45,761 bases of DNA from an uncultured Alphaproteobacteria bacterium (GCA_938091085.1 CALKOC010000046.1:1-45761); one strand, 5' to 3'; numbered from the stretch's first letter, positions 1 to 8,456 are shown. A program made the numbers and translations. Notes: generated by a model not told the origin, from the sequence alone.

Positions 1-730
1 CTTACTCATCAAGCGACACGTGAAGAGGTTGAAAAAAGCCCCTTCCCGTCACCTTTTCGTGACATTAGAAACATTACTGAAAATCACACTTATATTGAGT
101 ATGGGTGGCACCCCAACATAACCCTTACGGGAAATATCGTCGTCAGTGACCATCAGACAGGGAAATCAAATCAAACAAATCAAACAAATCAATGGTTTGA
201 GGTCGGAGTCCGTCTCAAAGCCGATTGGGCTAAGTTGGATATTATCCCCTTAAAATTCGATGATCCTCATCAACATAAAAAGGCGGGCAAAGCCGCTTCC
301 ATTGAACTCGGCTTAGTTCAGGACGAAGGATATAATTCGAGAACCGGTTTAAATATGGCTCTATCACAAGGTCAAAAAATTCAAATATCTAGATTAAGCC
401 ATTTGGAATTATTATTAGAAATTAACCAAGCTCTCGTGCTTTGGTCGTCACAAGATGGCTTTTATCGCGCCCATAATAAAGTCATGTTAAGCAAAAAATG
501 GTGTTTCTTTGAATTATCACCGCTTAGATGACTTCAGTTTTGGAGAAAATGCTCAAAGTGAACATACCGGATATTTTGAATTTGAATTTCCTGCCTCTAT
601 TTTTTTAGGAGGAATTTTGCCAGAAACCACAATCGTTAAAATCGGCAAAGGCGAGAATAGACGCAAAGGCTTTCAAACCATTTCAGGCAACAGCGTTTAC
701 CTTCAGATAAAAATTGAATTTATGCCTTGA
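1..730 (+). pseudogene. 3' part of a beta-rich (possibly outer-membrane) protein gene, frameshifted
   Basis: The gene enters from the left edge: frame 1 is open from base 1 to a TGA at 529-531. Homologous-looking coding then continues in frame 2 to a TGA at 728-730. A run of six A at 493-498 sits where the two frames meet. Reading five A instead gives an uninterrupted protein of about 242 visible residues, running through S-K-N-G-V-S-L-N-Y-H. The translated product alternates polar and aromatic or hydrophobic residues, with stretches such as YIEYGWHPNITLTGN and YFEFEFPASIFLGG. That pattern suggests beta strands and perhaps an outer-membrane barrel, but I do not recognise the family and the N-terminus is missing. 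The gene converges on thrS with an 8 bp gap. Either the break is real, or it is a homopolymer sequencing error; the downstream frame shows no other decay. Confidence 0.6.
163..193 (+). repeat. Short 9 bp tandem repeat inside the left-edge gene
   Basis: The segment is built of the unit AAATCAAAC with slight variants, a little over three copies. It is in frame and encodes an Asn-Gln-Thr-rich stretch (NQTNQTNQ) between two predicted beta strands. Because the unit is a multiple of three, copy-number change would alter only loop length, not frame. Confidence 0.6.
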
Positions 731-738
731 AACAATAA

Positions 739-2700
739 CTAGGCTCTTAAATCTGGAGGTGTGGCCTCATCAGAAAGCATCTGCACGGCTTCATCCAAAG
801 ACAAAACCTGCGATTCCTTGGACCCCAATCTTCGCATGGAAACAGTCTGTCCTTCTGCTTCTCGACCACCTACAGCAAGAATTACCGGAATTTTAGATAC
901 CGAATGTTCTCGAACTTTGTAATTGATTTTTTCGTTACGCAAATCAACCCCGGCGCGCAGACCAGCCGCTTTAAGAGCGTCCAGAACCGTCACACCATAG
1001 CTATCGGCTTCAGTTGTAATCGGACAAACCATAATTTGATGGGGTGCCAACCAAAGCGGTAACTTACCCGCATAACTTTCAAGCATAATACCGATAAAGC
1101 GTTCAAGCGTCCCAAGAACCGCACGATGGAGCATAACGGGTCTGTGCTTATTCCCATCCTCGCCAACATAAGACGCATCGAGGCGCTCCGGCAGAACAAA
1201 ATCAAGCTGTAATGTTCCGCATTGCCATGTCCGGCCAATTGCATCGCGCAGATGATATTCAATTTTGGGCCCGTAGAAAGCGCCTTCACCCGGTAATTCT
1301 TCCCAATCAAGTCCTGCGGCATTCAGGGCTGCTCTCAAACCATCCTCAGCCCGATCCCACACCTCATCTTCGCCGGCACGCACTTCAGGGCGCAAAGCAA
1401 GTTTGACACTGACATCCTCAAAACCAAGATCGGTGTAGACCTGCTTTACGAGATTACAAAAATCAACAGCTTCAGAGATGATTTGATCCTCGCGGCAGAA
1501 AATATGCGCGTCATCCTGAGTCATCTGCCGAACGCGCATCAAACCATGTAAAGCGCCATGTGGTTCATTTCTGTGACAGCAACCAAATTCAGCCATACGT
1601 AATGGCAGATCGCGGTAACTTTTAATGCCTTGTTTAAAAATCTGAACATGAGCAGGACAATTCATTGGCTTTAGAGCCATCAGCTCCGCTTCTCCTGATA
1701 ACACGGTTTCTTCATCCTCAAGTGAAGGCACTTCATCTGGCACGACGAACATATTCTCACGGAATTTTTCCCAATGGCCGGATTGTTCCCAAAACTTCTT
1801 ATCAAGAATTTGCGGGGTTTTTACTTCCTGATAATCATTTTCGGTTAACCGACGGCGGATATATTGTTCCAACGACTGCCAGATTGTGTACCCCTTGGCA
1901 TGCCAAAAAACGGAACCCTGAGCTTCTTCCTGAAGATGAAACAAATCCATATCTCTACCAAGTTTTCGGTGGTCGCGTTTCTCGGCTTCCTCCACCATAT
2001 GAAGATAGCTTTTCAGATCTTTTTCATTTCCCCAACATGTGCCGTAAATGCGCTGCAACATTTCATTATTACTGTCGCCACGCCAATAAGCGCCTGCCAA
2101 CTTTGTGAGCTTAAATGCCTTGCCGAGTTTGCCTGTTGACGGCAGATGCGGCCCACGACATAGGTCTTTCCAATCGCCTTGCCGATAGAGACTTACATCC
2201 TCTCCGGCAGGAATGGACGCAATAATATCGGCTTTATAAACTTCACCAATATCTCGAAAATGAGCAATAGCCTCATCGCGGTTCCAGACCTCACGAATAA
2301 TTTCCTCATCCCGATCAACTATGTCGCGCATACGCGCTTCAATTTTTTCCAAATCGTCTAAGCTGAACGGGGTTTCCCTAGCAAAGTCATAATAAAAGCC
2401 ATTCTCAATAACCGGGCCAATCGTCACCTGTGTATCAGGAAAAAGCTCCTGAACAGCCTCCGCCAGAACATGCGCGCAATCATGGCGCATCAAATCAACA
2501 CCCTCCTCATCAGAGGCAGTCAAAACGGCAATCTCACAATCACTATCAATCACTGTCGCCAAATCAACTGGCTCACCATTGATTTTGAGCGCCAGTGCTT
2601 TTTTGGCCAGCGATTTTGAAATCGACTCGGCAAAAGCAATGCCATTCAATGGTTCATCAAATTGACGGGTCGCCCCGTCCGGAAGAGTTAACGTAATCAT
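739..2700 (-). CDS. thrS: Threonyl-tRNA synthetase
   Basis: This enzyme charges tRNA-Thr with threonine in the cytoplasm. The 653-residue product has the full class II ThrRS layout. The N-terminal TGS domain spans about residues 1-62. The editing domain keeps its H73-x3-H77 motif plus C181 and H185 in CRGPH. The catalytic domain has zinc ligands C348 (in MNCPAH), H399 (DDAHIF) and a later His in MLHRAV. A C-terminal anticodon-binding domain follows. The numbering of the editing site matches E. coli ThrRS. An in-frame ATG 51 bp upstream exists, but the start at 2700 gives the family's usual MITLTLPDG beginning. That ATG overlaps the yidD stop as ATGA, so translation is probably coupled to yidD. 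Confidence 0.97.
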   Translation of the reverse strand: MITLTLPDGATRQFDEPLNGIAFAESISKSLAKKALALKINGEPVDLATVIDSDCEIAVLTASDEEGVDLMRHDCAHVLAEAVQELFPDTQVTIGPVIENGFYYDFARETPFSLDDLEKIEARMRDIVDRDEEIIREVWNRDEAIAHFRDIGEVYKADIIASIPAGEDVSLYRQGDWKDLCRGPHLPSTGKLGKAFKLTKLAGAYWRGDSNNEMLQRIYGTCWGNEKDLKSYLHMVEEAEKRDHRKLGRDMDLFHLQEEAQGSVFWHAKGYTIWQSLEQYIRRRLTENDYQEVKTPQILDKKFWEQSGHWEKFRENMFVVPDEVPSLEDEETVLSGEAELMALKPMNCPAHVQIFKQGIKSYRDLPLRMAEFGCCHRNEPHGALHGLMRVRQMTQDDAHIFCREDQIISEAVDFCNLVKQVYTDLGFEDVSVKLALRPEVRAGEDEVWDRAEDGLRAALNAAGLDWEELPGEGAFYGPKIEYHLRDAIGRTWQCGTLQLDFVLPERLDASYVGEDGNKHRPVMLHRAVLGTLERFIGIMLESYAGKLPLWLAPHQIMVCPITTEADSYGVTVLDALKAAGLRAGVDLRNEKINYKVREHSVSKIPVILAVGGREAEGQTVSMRRLGSKESQVLSLDEAVQMLSDEATPPDLRA

Positions 2701-3011
2701 GGTTTTTTCATTTCTGCCTGTGCAGCTTTTAATCTCCAAGGTGCATACCAAGGTGCGGCTAAAATCTCAACAGGTACAGGATCAAATCCGCTATCCGCTC
2801 CGAGCCACTCAATCGGATGGCAGCGCGACAGTCTATTAAGAGTTAACCAAAAACCTATCCATGCCCCATGTTGACGTATCGCCTTTTCTGCAAAGCTCGA
2901 ACATGACGGCTCAAACCGACAACTTGGCGGCGTAAAGGGAGAAATCAGCAAGCGATACCCCCAAATCGGAAGCAATAACAAACCACGCAAAAAATAAGAT
3001 ACGATTTTCAT
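2697..3011 (-). CDS. yidD: Membrane protein insertion efficiency factor YidD
   Basis: YidD is a small membrane-associated protein thought to help YidC insert membrane proteins. The 104-residue product shows the family core: an amphipathic N-terminus ([19 protein letters not shown]), the Cys-containing block [15 protein letters not shown], and the [18 protein letters not shown] block near residues 63-80. The length fits the family range. It lies directly upstream of thrS with a 4 bp ATGA overlap, so the two genes are almost certainly co-transcribed. Family more often shows CRFYPSC; here Tyr is Glu, a mild variation. The usual genomic partners of yidD (rnpA, yidC) are not in this window. Confidence 0.93.
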   Translation of the reverse strand: MKIVSYFLRGLLLLPIWGYRLLISPFTPPSCRFEPSCSSFAEKAIRQHGAWIGFWLTLNRLSRCHPIEWLGADSGFDPVPVEILAAPWYAPWRLKAAQAEMKKP

Positions 3012-3082
3012 TTCCCTATCATATTAAAGGTTCGTTATAATACCAGCGGAAGAAATCTTAGAAAAACAAGAAAGAAGAAAAA

Positions 3083-3283
3083 ATGAATTATATAAAATGG
3101 GCTGAAAGTAAAATAATAAATTTCAAATGGTATGACATTGGCCTCATCAAGCTGAGTGTCCTCGCTTTTGCCTTTTTAATTGCAAAGCTCTGCCCAGAAG
3201 TTTTGAGTTTACATTGGGGTTTTTACTTGACCGCTGGGCTGGTGTTCGCTCTCCCTGTATATTGCAAGATGTTAAAATCTTAG
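3083..3283 (+). CDS. Small two-helix membrane protein, function unknown
   Basis: The 66-residue product has a short charged N-terminus followed by two hydrophobic segments, at about residues 20-37 and 45-61, ending in KMLKS. The ATG is preceded by the purine-rich AAGAAAGAAGAAAAA, an acceptable though loose ribosome-binding region. Small proteins with this general plan (an N-terminal 'W.ES...F.W.DI...KLS' part, then two membrane helices) occur in many bacteria and lack an assigned role. It is divergent from yidD (71 bp between starts) and converges on the NifU-like gene (15 bp gap). Translation initiation and membrane pattern support a real gene; I cannot assign a function. Confidence 0.7.
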   Translation: MNYIKWAESKIINFKWYDIGLIKLSVLAFAFLIAKLCPEVLSLHWGFYLTAGLVFALPVYCKMLKS

Positions 3284-3298
3284 AATTAAAAAACTAGG

Positions 3299-3736
3299 TT
3301 AAACGCCAAGTTGGGAGAGACAATCCTCTACTGCATCAAATGTCAGGAGTGCAGAGGCGTGACGATTTTTATAATCTCGAACTGACTCGAGCAACCCAAG
3401 TTCAGACCAATTTCCGCCTCTAATTGAGTTTTGCGGCGGCTTGCCGTTTTCCTTAAGCATACGTCGCATATCATTTGCCACACTGCGTAATTCCTCTGGG
3501 GAAGCGCCAATAATTTCTCGCGCCATAATCGCCGCAGACGCCTGCCCTAACGCACATGCTTCAACCTCATGTGCAAAATCGGTTATAACGCCGTCGCTCA
3601 TTTTAATATCAACACAGACTTTTGAACCACAGAGTTTAGATACTGCAGAAGCCTGCGCATCAGGAGATTCTAATTTCCCAATGCGGTCAATCTTAGCAAC
3701 AAGGGCAAGTATTTTTTGACTGTATAAAGCGTCCAT
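3299..3736 (-). CDS. NifU/IscU N-terminal-like iron-sulfur scaffold family protein
   Basis: The 145-residue product matches the IscU/SufU fold family. It has L-C36-G-S-K-V-C41 in the place of the first ligand loop, and the conserved block EAC61ALGQASAAIM around the second ligand. True SufU/IscU proteins carry C-G-D in the first loop and a third Cys near the C-terminal helix (about R-I-K-C-A). Here the D is S38 and the Cys position reads KNRH126ASAL, so the ligand set would be Cys, Cys, His. Cys139 is nearby and may compensate. It lies 24 bp downstream of cysS on the same strand. Position near cysS, folE and hisI is a pattern I associate with alphaproteobacteria. Whether it assembles clusters or is an adaptor is open. 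Confidence 0.85.
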   Translation of the reverse strand: MDALYSQKILALVAKIDRIGKLESPDAQASAVSKLCGSKVCVDIKMSDGVITDFAHEVEACALGQASAAIMAREIIGASPEELRSVANDMRRMLKENGKPPQNSIRGGNWSELGLLESVRDYKNRHASALLTFDAVEDCLSQLGV

Positions 3737-3760
3737 AAATCAAAGTTAGAACAGTTTTAC

Positions 3761-5110
3761 CTATCTGGCGAGACGCCATATTGTCCCGCCGGGTCCATCT
3801 TCAATCACAACACCCATCTCTGTTAGCTTATCGCGCGCCGCATCAGCCTTGGCATAATCTCCGGCGCTACGTGCCTCTGCACGTTCTGCAATGAGCGCCT
3901 CCACCGTATCGCGGTCTATACTGGCAGAGGCCTGAGCAAACCAGTCATCCGGCGGTTGCTGCAGTAAACCCAACAAGCCAGCCGCTGAAAGAAAAGCGCC
4001 TTTAGCTTCGGCTGTATCAATTGATTTAGACAAAGCAAAAAGCTCAGCTAATGCCTTTGGCGTATTCATATCATCGCATAAAGCCGACAAAAATCCTTCT
4101 GGCGCAGCAACATCTGCTGCCTCAATATCTGTCGTATCTCGTAACACACCATAAAGGCGGTCAAGGTTTTTGACAGATTGCTGCAACAGGGAGGGGGTAA
4201 AATCTAGAGTCTGGCGATAGTGCCCTTGCAACAGCGCTAGCCTCAAAGCCTCGCCGGGAGCTTCGGCCAATAAATCCTCCACCAATGCGATATTACCTAG
4301 AGATTTGGACATTTTCTCTCCAGACATGTTCAACATACCATTATGTAACCAGTAACGTGCCAAAGGTGCTTTATGTGCGCACCGACTTTGTGCCGCCTCA
4401 TTTTCATGATGCGGGAATTGTAAATCTTGCCCACCACCATGAATATCAATTGTTGTACCGAGGTGCTTTTCAATCATAGCAGAACATTCGATATGCCAAC
4501 CCGGGCGCCCTCGCCCCCAGGGACTTTCCCATCCCGGCAAATCCTCGGGTGAGGGTTTCCAAAGTACAAAATCAGCAGCATCGCGTTTGTAAGGCGCCAC
4601 TTCAACTCTGGCACCGTCAATCATATCCTCGCGGTTACGTCCCGAAAGCGCGCCATATTCAGGATCTTTGGCGACCTCAAATAAAACATGACCTTCAGCC
4701 TCATAGGCATGACCGGACGCAATAAGGCGTTCAATCATCTCAATCATTTCTCCGATATGCCCTGTGGCATGGGGTTCGATATCAGGGGCGGCAACCCCTA
4801 AAAGCGACATATCCTCATGGTATTTTGCCTTAAATAAATCCGAAATCACTGAAATATCAACGCCGGCATCAGCTGCTTTGGCATTAATTTTATCATCAAC
4901 ATCCGTGATATTCCGAGCGTAAACAAGGTTTGGGTATAAATATCTTAAGAGACGCGCCAATACGTCAAAAACAACCGCAGGTCGCGCATTACCAATATGC
5001 GCAGGCCCATAAACTGTGGGGCCACACACATACATAGTTACCTTATCGGGATCGACGGGATGGAATTCCAGCTTCTCTCTGGCGGCAAGACTGTATAGTT
5101 TTAATTGCAT
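3761..5110 (-). CDS. cysS: Cysteinyl-tRNA synthetase
   Basis: This is the class I synthetase that charges tRNA-Cys. The 449-residue product carries zinc ligands C29, C209, H234 and E238, the HIGN signature at 38-41, and KMSKS at 266-270, virtually the same numbering as E. coli CysS. The reading frame extends 51 bp further upstream, but the ATG at 5110 gives the family-typical MQLKLYSLAAREKLEF start, and the extra N-terminal residues look unlike the family. Neither candidate has a strong Shine-Dalgarno sequence. It is divergent from folE across a 320 bp spacer and is followed closely by the NifU-like gene, so those two are probably one transcript. Confidence 0.97.
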   Translation of the reverse strand: MQLKLYSLAAREKLEFHPVDPDKVTMYVCGPTVYGPAHIGNARPAVVFDVLARLLRYLYPNLVYARNITDVDDKINAKAADAGVDISVISDLFKAKYHEDMSLLGVAAPDIEPHATGHIGEMIEMIERLIASGHAYEAEGHVLFEVAKDPEYGALSGRNREDMIDGARVEVAPYKRDAADFVLWKPSPEDLPGWESPWGRGRPGWHIECSAMIEKHLGTTIDIHGGGQDLQFPHHENEAAQSRCAHKAPLARYWLHNGMLNMSGEKMSKSLGNIALVEDLLAEAPGEALRLALLQGHYRQTLDFTPSLLQQSVKNLDRLYGVLRDTTDIEAADVAAPEGFLSALCDDMNTPKALAELFALSKSIDTAEAKGAFLSAAGLLGLLQQPPDDWFAQASASIDRDTVEALIAERAEARSAGDYAKADAARDKLTEMGVVIEDGPGGTIWRLAR

Positions 5111-5210
5111 TGCGCCGCACAATAAGCCTGTTTTATGACTTAAACAAGCAATGCCCCTCATCCAAAGCCAATAAATAAACGTAAAGAATATATCATAATA
5201 CAGCTTGTGC

Positions 5211-5238
5211 TTGACCCAAGATAGGCAGAAACTATATT
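5211..5238 (+). promoter_or_regulatory. Putative sigma-70 promoter for folE-hisI
   Basis: TTGACC (5211-5216) and TATATT (5233-5238) are separated by 16 bp. This is the best promoter-like pair in the spacer, and it points at folE with a leader of roughly 185 nt. Confidence 0.5.
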
Positions 5239-5382
5239 TTGTAGCTTGTTAGGGGTTTTACGCAAAACCCTATGCATGATTTAGCGGCGAACACTTTTAA
5301 GCTTCATGGCATAAGCCATGGTATGTGGGTGCCAGAATAGAACACGGGCATTTGATACGGGCCAGAAAATCCCATGAAAATG

Positions 5383-5420
5383 TGCCTGACGTAGGCCGGG
5401 ACGTTATTTCCAGGCAAAAG
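5383..5420 (+). promoter_or_regulatory. Candidate THF-II (folE motif) riboswitch or other structured folE leader
   Basis: TGCCTG (5383-5388) can pair with CAGGCA (5411-5416), and inside it ACGT (5389-5392) can pair with ACGT (5401-5404) around an AGGCCGGG loop, leaving TATTTC unpaired on one side. Alternatively GCCT (5384-5387) can pair with the nearer AGGC (5393-5396) around GACGT, excluding the first structure. The 3' arm ends immediately before AAAAGG, the likely ribosome-binding site of folE. A second class of tetrahydrofolate riboswitches, the folE motif, is known upstream of folE in Proteobacteria, with an internal-loop hairpin that masks the ribosome-binding site. Placement and shape fit; I could not compare it with the covariance model. 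Confidence 0.45.
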
Positions 5421-5430
5421 GCAGAATACA

Positions 5431-6063
5431 ATGGATGTACGAGTAGACAACTCAAAGACTTCTGATGATGTTGTAAATGAGCGAGATGTAAAAGTGGCTA
5501 AACCATCAAGAGAAACAGCCGAGGAGGCTGTCAGAACTCTGATAGCTTGGGCTGGAGACAACCCTGAGCGCGAAGGACTTATTGATACACCCAAGCGTGT
5601 AGTTAATGCTTATCAGGAGTTTTTTGCCGGATACGAAGAAGACCCTGAAGAAGTTTTAGGTCGTACTTTCGAAGATGTTGAAGGTTATGATGATATGGTC
5701 ATGCTTCGCGACATTGATCTAGAAAGTCACTGCGAACATCACATGGTCGCCATTCTCGGCAAGGTGCATATTGCCTATATGCCCGTTGAACGTGTAGTCG
5801 GTATATCGAAGCTAGCACGAGTGATTGAGATTTTCGCCAAGCGTCTACAAACGCAAGAAACCATGACGGCTCAGATTGTAGATTGCATTCAGCGCGTCCT
5901 AGAACCTGCTGGTGTTGCTTTGCTGGTCGATGCAAAACACCAATGCATGACAACACGTGGTATCAAAAAACCTGACGTAGCAACCATTACAACCAGATTT
6001 ACTGGCGTATTTGCTAATGATCCACGCATGGAAGCCCGCTTCCTTGCCATGATTAACAACTAG
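5431..6063 (+). CDS. folE: GTP cyclohydrolase I (type IA)
   Basis: FolE converts GTP to 7,8-dihydroneopterin triphosphate, the first step of tetrahydrofolate synthesis. The 210-residue product has zinc ligands C101 and H104 in SHCEHH and C172 in HQCMTTRG, plus the RLQTQE and TTRFTG blocks of the family. The N-terminal 25 residues are polar and variable, as is usual. Its start follows a modest AAAAGG site 8 nt upstream that lies beside the structured leader described at 5383-5420. hisI follows after 57 bp with a small CCGGTT-TT-AACCGG hairpin (6089-6102) between them. Folate-dependent regulation through the leader is an inference. Confidence 0.97.
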   Translation: MDVRVDNSKTSDDVVNERDVKVAKPSRETAEEAVRTLIAWAGDNPEREGLIDTPKRVVNAYQEFFAGYEEDPEEVLGRTFEDVEGYDDMVMLRDIDLESHCEHHMVAILGKVHIAYMPVERVVGISKLARVIEIFAKRLQTQETMTAQIVDCIQRVLEPAGVALLVDAKHQCMTTRGIKKPDVATITTRFTGVFANDPRMEARFLAMINN

Positions 6064-6120
6064 CAGTATAAAGACGCTCAATATCACTCCGGTTTTAACC
6101 GGTCTTGAAGGGTGTTGTAG

Positions 6121-6594
6121 ATGTCAGGTCCATTTTCGGAAAGAATTTCGGTTGAACAGGTCGAGGAAAGCAATGAACTCGCACCTAAATTTGATGTGAA
6201 TGGGTTAATCCCCGTCGTTACAACAGACCATGAAACCGGCGAATTGCTTATGCATGGCTACATGAATGAAGCAGCTTTTCTGAAATCAATCGAAACCGCT
6301 GAAGCTCATTATTATAGTCGCTCGCGCGAGACCATATGGCATAAGGGTGCGACCAGTGGGCTCGTTCAAAATATTGTCGAAATGCGGATTGATGACGATC
6401 AAGATGCCGTATGGTTACGTGTCAAAGTTGCTGGTAACGGTGCCAGTTGTCATGTTGGCTACCGATCCTGTTTTTATCGTTCCGTCCCAACAGGCGACGT
6501 CGATGATAAGCTTACGCTTCAGTTTGAAGAACACGACAAGGTCTTTGACCCGCTAGAGGTTTACGGCGACGCCCCAAACCCTACAAAGCTCTAA
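6121..6594 (+). CDS. hisI: Phosphoribosyl-AMP cyclohydrolase
   Basis: HisI opens the adenine ring of phosphoribosyl-AMP in histidine synthesis. The 157-residue product contains the typical [15 protein letters not shown] stretch (67-80), the metal box DDDQD (91-95), and zinc Cys C110 and C117 in [14 protein letters not shown]. In E. coli the metal box reads D-C-D-N-D and its Cys is a third zinc ligand; here that position is D92. The protein is a stand-alone HisI without the HisE domain. It follows folE on the same strand, an association I know from other alphaproteobacteria, and converges on the CBS gene with a 10 bp gap. Confidence 0.95.
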   Translation: MSGPFSERISVEQVEESNELAPKFDVNGLIPVVTTDHETGELLMHGYMNEAAFLKSIETAEAHYYSRSRETIWHKGATSGLVQNIVEMRIDDDQDAVWLRVKVAGNGASCHVGYRSCFYRSVPTGDVDDKLTLQFEEHDKVFDPLEVYGDAPNPTKL

Positions 6595-6604
6595 AAACCA
6601 AACT

Positions 6605-7036
6605 CTATCCCGTGACGATATAGCTTTTAAGTGCCTCGGCTTCCGCTTCTGTATCCATGATGCGTCTTTTGACAACATCACCAATGGACACAAGACCACA
6701 GATTTTTCCGCCGTCAATAACCGGCAAATGACGAATGCGTTTTTCAGTCATAATTTCCATCGCCTCAACCACAGTTGTTTCATTGGTAATGGTGATCGGA
6801 TTGGATGTCATGAAATCACTAATTGGTCTTTCAAGTGCTGACGCCCCATGATTAGAGAGCGCGCGCACAACATCTCTCTCAGAAATTACACCTGCCATAG
6901 GTTCTTCAGGGCTTGTGGTGACCAATATTCCCACTGAGCGATTTTCCAGAACAGCTATAGCGTCGGAAAGCTTATTGGAACTATCGATAGTAAGTACATC
7001 CGTCCCTTTATCACCAAGGATCATTCTAACATTCAT
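6605..7036 (-). CDS. CBS-domain-pair protein
   Basis: The 143-residue product is essentially one CBS pair (Bateman module), which in other proteins binds adenosine nucleotides or related ligands. CBS1 covers about residues 12-62, with the GVISERDVVRAL end. CBS2 covers about 70-125, with MTEKRIRHLPVID and GLVSIGDVVKR. The frame is open further upstream, but AGGAGG lies 9 nt before the ATG at 7036, so the start is placed there. It is the last gene of a minus-strand group, 83 bp after the rhomboid gene, and converges on hisI. Small proteins of this kind are widespread in alphaproteobacteria; the ligand and partner are unknown. Confidence 0.9.
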   Translation of the reverse strand: MNVRMILGDKGTDVLTIDSSNKLSDAIAVLENRSVGILVTTSPEEPMAGVISERDVVRALSNHGASALERPISDFMTSNPITITNETTVVEAMEIMTEKRIRHLPVIDGGKICGLVSIGDVVKRRIMDTEAEAEALKSYIVTG

Positions 7037-7119
7037 ATTATTCATCCTCCTGATCATATTTTGTATCAATAAAAATTTTGATGCAAGAGCAGTACTCTGA
7101 AGGATTGAAATAACTTTTT

Positions 7120-7860
7120 TTATGACTTGTTGTTATCCGTTCGCGCGCCTGACCATTCGCCAAAATCAACATTTCCCGGACCGCCGGAAGGCGACAGAGG
7201 CGGGGTTTCAAACCAACCGATTAGAAAGAGTCCAGCAAAAAAACCGCCCAGATGCGCCTGCCAAGCCACCGATACAGATGCCCCGCCCGGTGAGACCGAT
7301 ATCAAACCAAAAAGAAGGTTTAACACCACCCATAACAAAACAAATATGAGCGCTGTGCCATTGGTGAAAACCTTTCTTAAAGGCAACAAGCGGGGTCGAC
7401 GATTTGAACTGGCAAAAATATCCCCTGAAAAGGCAAATCGTGCGGAAGCCCCAAGCATAGCTGCAACCCCGCCGGATGCACCGATAATAGGAATGAACGA
7501 CTCTCGACTGAAAAAATATTGCACCTGAATGGCAATGACACAGCATATCAGAAAAAACAGCAGAAATATTTTTGCGTTCTCAATACGTTTGGCGACCGCC
7601 GACCCAAAGGCGAGTAACCAGACCATATTCATGATTAAATGCTCCCAACTCCCATGCAGAAATGCATAGCTAATAAGTGTCCAGAGCTTGTCCCCTCGCG
7701 AAAATTCATGAGGAACAAATGCCAAATTTAAAAACAGGCTGGTACCAAGCCCCGAAGAAAGAATTTTTGTGAAAGTGATATGTATGATTACCATCAGGCC
7801 AATCAAAAATAGAATGACCGACGGTGCTTTTAAAATGGGTTCATTTTTTGAGATTTTCAT
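7120..7860 (-). CDS. Rhomboid family intramembrane serine protease
   Basis: The 246-residue protein has six or so hydrophobic segments. It shows the rhomboid catalytic dyad: S129 in GASGG and H203 in QAHLGGFFAG. The HGSWEHLIMNM stretch (69-79) supplies the conserved His and Asn that stabilise the oxyanion. It therefore probably cleaves membrane-protein substrates within the bilayer. The C-terminal 35 residues are polar, with a PPLSPSGGPG segment. Its start overlaps the end of the upstream isomerase gene by 20 bp, which suggests translational coupling. The substrate is unknown. Confidence 0.92.
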   Translation of the reverse strand: MKISKNEPILKAPSVILFLIGLMVIIHITFTKILSSGLGTSLFLNLAFVPHEFSRGDKLWTLISYAFLHGSWEHLIMNMVWLLAFGSAVAKRIENAKIFLLFFLICCVIAIQVQYFFSRESFIPIIGASGGVAAMLGASARFAFSGDIFASSNRRPRLLPLRKVFTNGTALIFVLLWVVLNLLFGLISVSPGGASVSVAWQAHLGGFFAGLFLIGWFETPPLSPSGGPGNVDFGEWSGARTDNNKS

Positions 7861-8455
7861 TTTTCAACTTTTCTTCAACCAACAAAAGGCGGTCATTCCC
7901 AAAGTACATATCTGTTTCATTAATAAACATCGTTGGTGAACCAAAACCACCTCTTTGACACAACTCATCAGTATTTTCCCGCAAACGGGATTTGATGGCA
8001 TCATCCTTCAGAGAGGTTAAGAAATCATCTACCGGCAAATCGCATGCCACTGCAATGGCTGATAATATATCTGGATTACTGACATCTAAACCATCTCGCC
8101 AATAAGCCTCAAAGCCGAGCCGCGCATATTTTGGTAGTTTATCGTGATCAAGAGCAAACAAAGCCCCGCGCATTATATTCACCGCATTAACCGGAAATAT
8201 CTCTGGCCAATTAATTTCAAGACCACAAAAATCAGCCCAGTCTTTTAGATCTTTGAGACTGTAACTCAATTTTATTGGATTGGGATTTGCTCGCGTTTCA
8301 TACAGTTCCTGATTCACGCTGTTAAAAACCCCACCGACCAAAATTGGACGCCAAATAAGTTCTGCTTGCATTTCCTCTGTTAGAGACTCTATGCGGCTAA
8401 AAGCCAGATATGTCCACGGGCTTGAAATATCAAAAAAGAATTCAAGTTGCGCCAT
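7841..8455 (-). CDS. DsbA-family / 2-hydroxychromene-2-carboxylate isomerase-like protein
   Basis: The 204-residue product resembles the kappa-GST/HCCA isomerase branch of the thioredoxin fold. It begins LEFFFDISSPWTYLAFSR, with S11/S12 before Pro where DsbA has its CxxC. WRPILVGGVFN (47-57), an inserted helical domain, and GGFGSPTMFIN (close to the cis-Pro strand) follow. Such enzymes act with glutathione in naphthalene degradation, but many chromosomal copies have unknown substrates. The start at 8455 was chosen over an upstream ATG because it gives the family N-terminus. Only one base separates it from the GMC oxidoreductase stop, so the two are tightly coupled. Confidence 0.85.
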   Translation of the reverse strand: MAQLEFFFDISSPWTYLAFSRIESLTEEMQAELIWRPILVGGVFNSVNQELYETRANPNPIKLSYSLKDLKDWADFCGLEINWPEIFPVNAVNIMRGALFALDHDKLPKYARLGFEAYWRDGLDVSNPDILSAIAVACDLPVDDFLTSLKDDAIKSRLRENTDELCQRGGFGSPTMFINETDMYFGNDRLLLVEEKLKNENLKK

Positions 8456-8456
8456 G

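Larger units (their letters stand above)
5111..5430. other. 320 bp divergent spacer between cysS and folE, rich in hairpins
   Basis: No convincing gene lies here. The plus strand holds a sigma-70-like promoter (5211-5238), a hairpin with stem GGGTTTT/AAAACCC (5253-5270, ACGC loop), a second hairpin CATGGC-ATAA-GCCATG (5305-5320), and a compact switch-like element just ahead of folE (5383-5416). If transcription starts near 5245, the folE leader is about 185 nt, far longer than other leaders in this window. The cysS side shows no clear promoter. Confidence 0.7.

Noticed and set aside
163-193. Possible CRISPR-like or integration repeat
   Set aside because: The units are 9 bp, contiguous, without spacers, in frame, and code for Asn-Gln-Thr. 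No array or cas gene is present anywhere in the window.
1665-2108. 147-residue plus-strand frame inside thrS
   Set aside because: It is antisense to well-conserved thrS motifs and lacks start signals.
5304-5594. Minus-strand 96-residue open frame over the folE leader and start
   Set aside because: It runs antisense to the folE N-terminus, has low-complexity Ser/Thr content and no ribosome-binding site.
7127-7528. 133-residue plus-strand frame opposite the rhomboid gene
   Set aside because: The rhomboid reading shows catalytic motifs and membrane helices; the opposite frame has a mixed, Pro/Lys-rich, non-family sequence.
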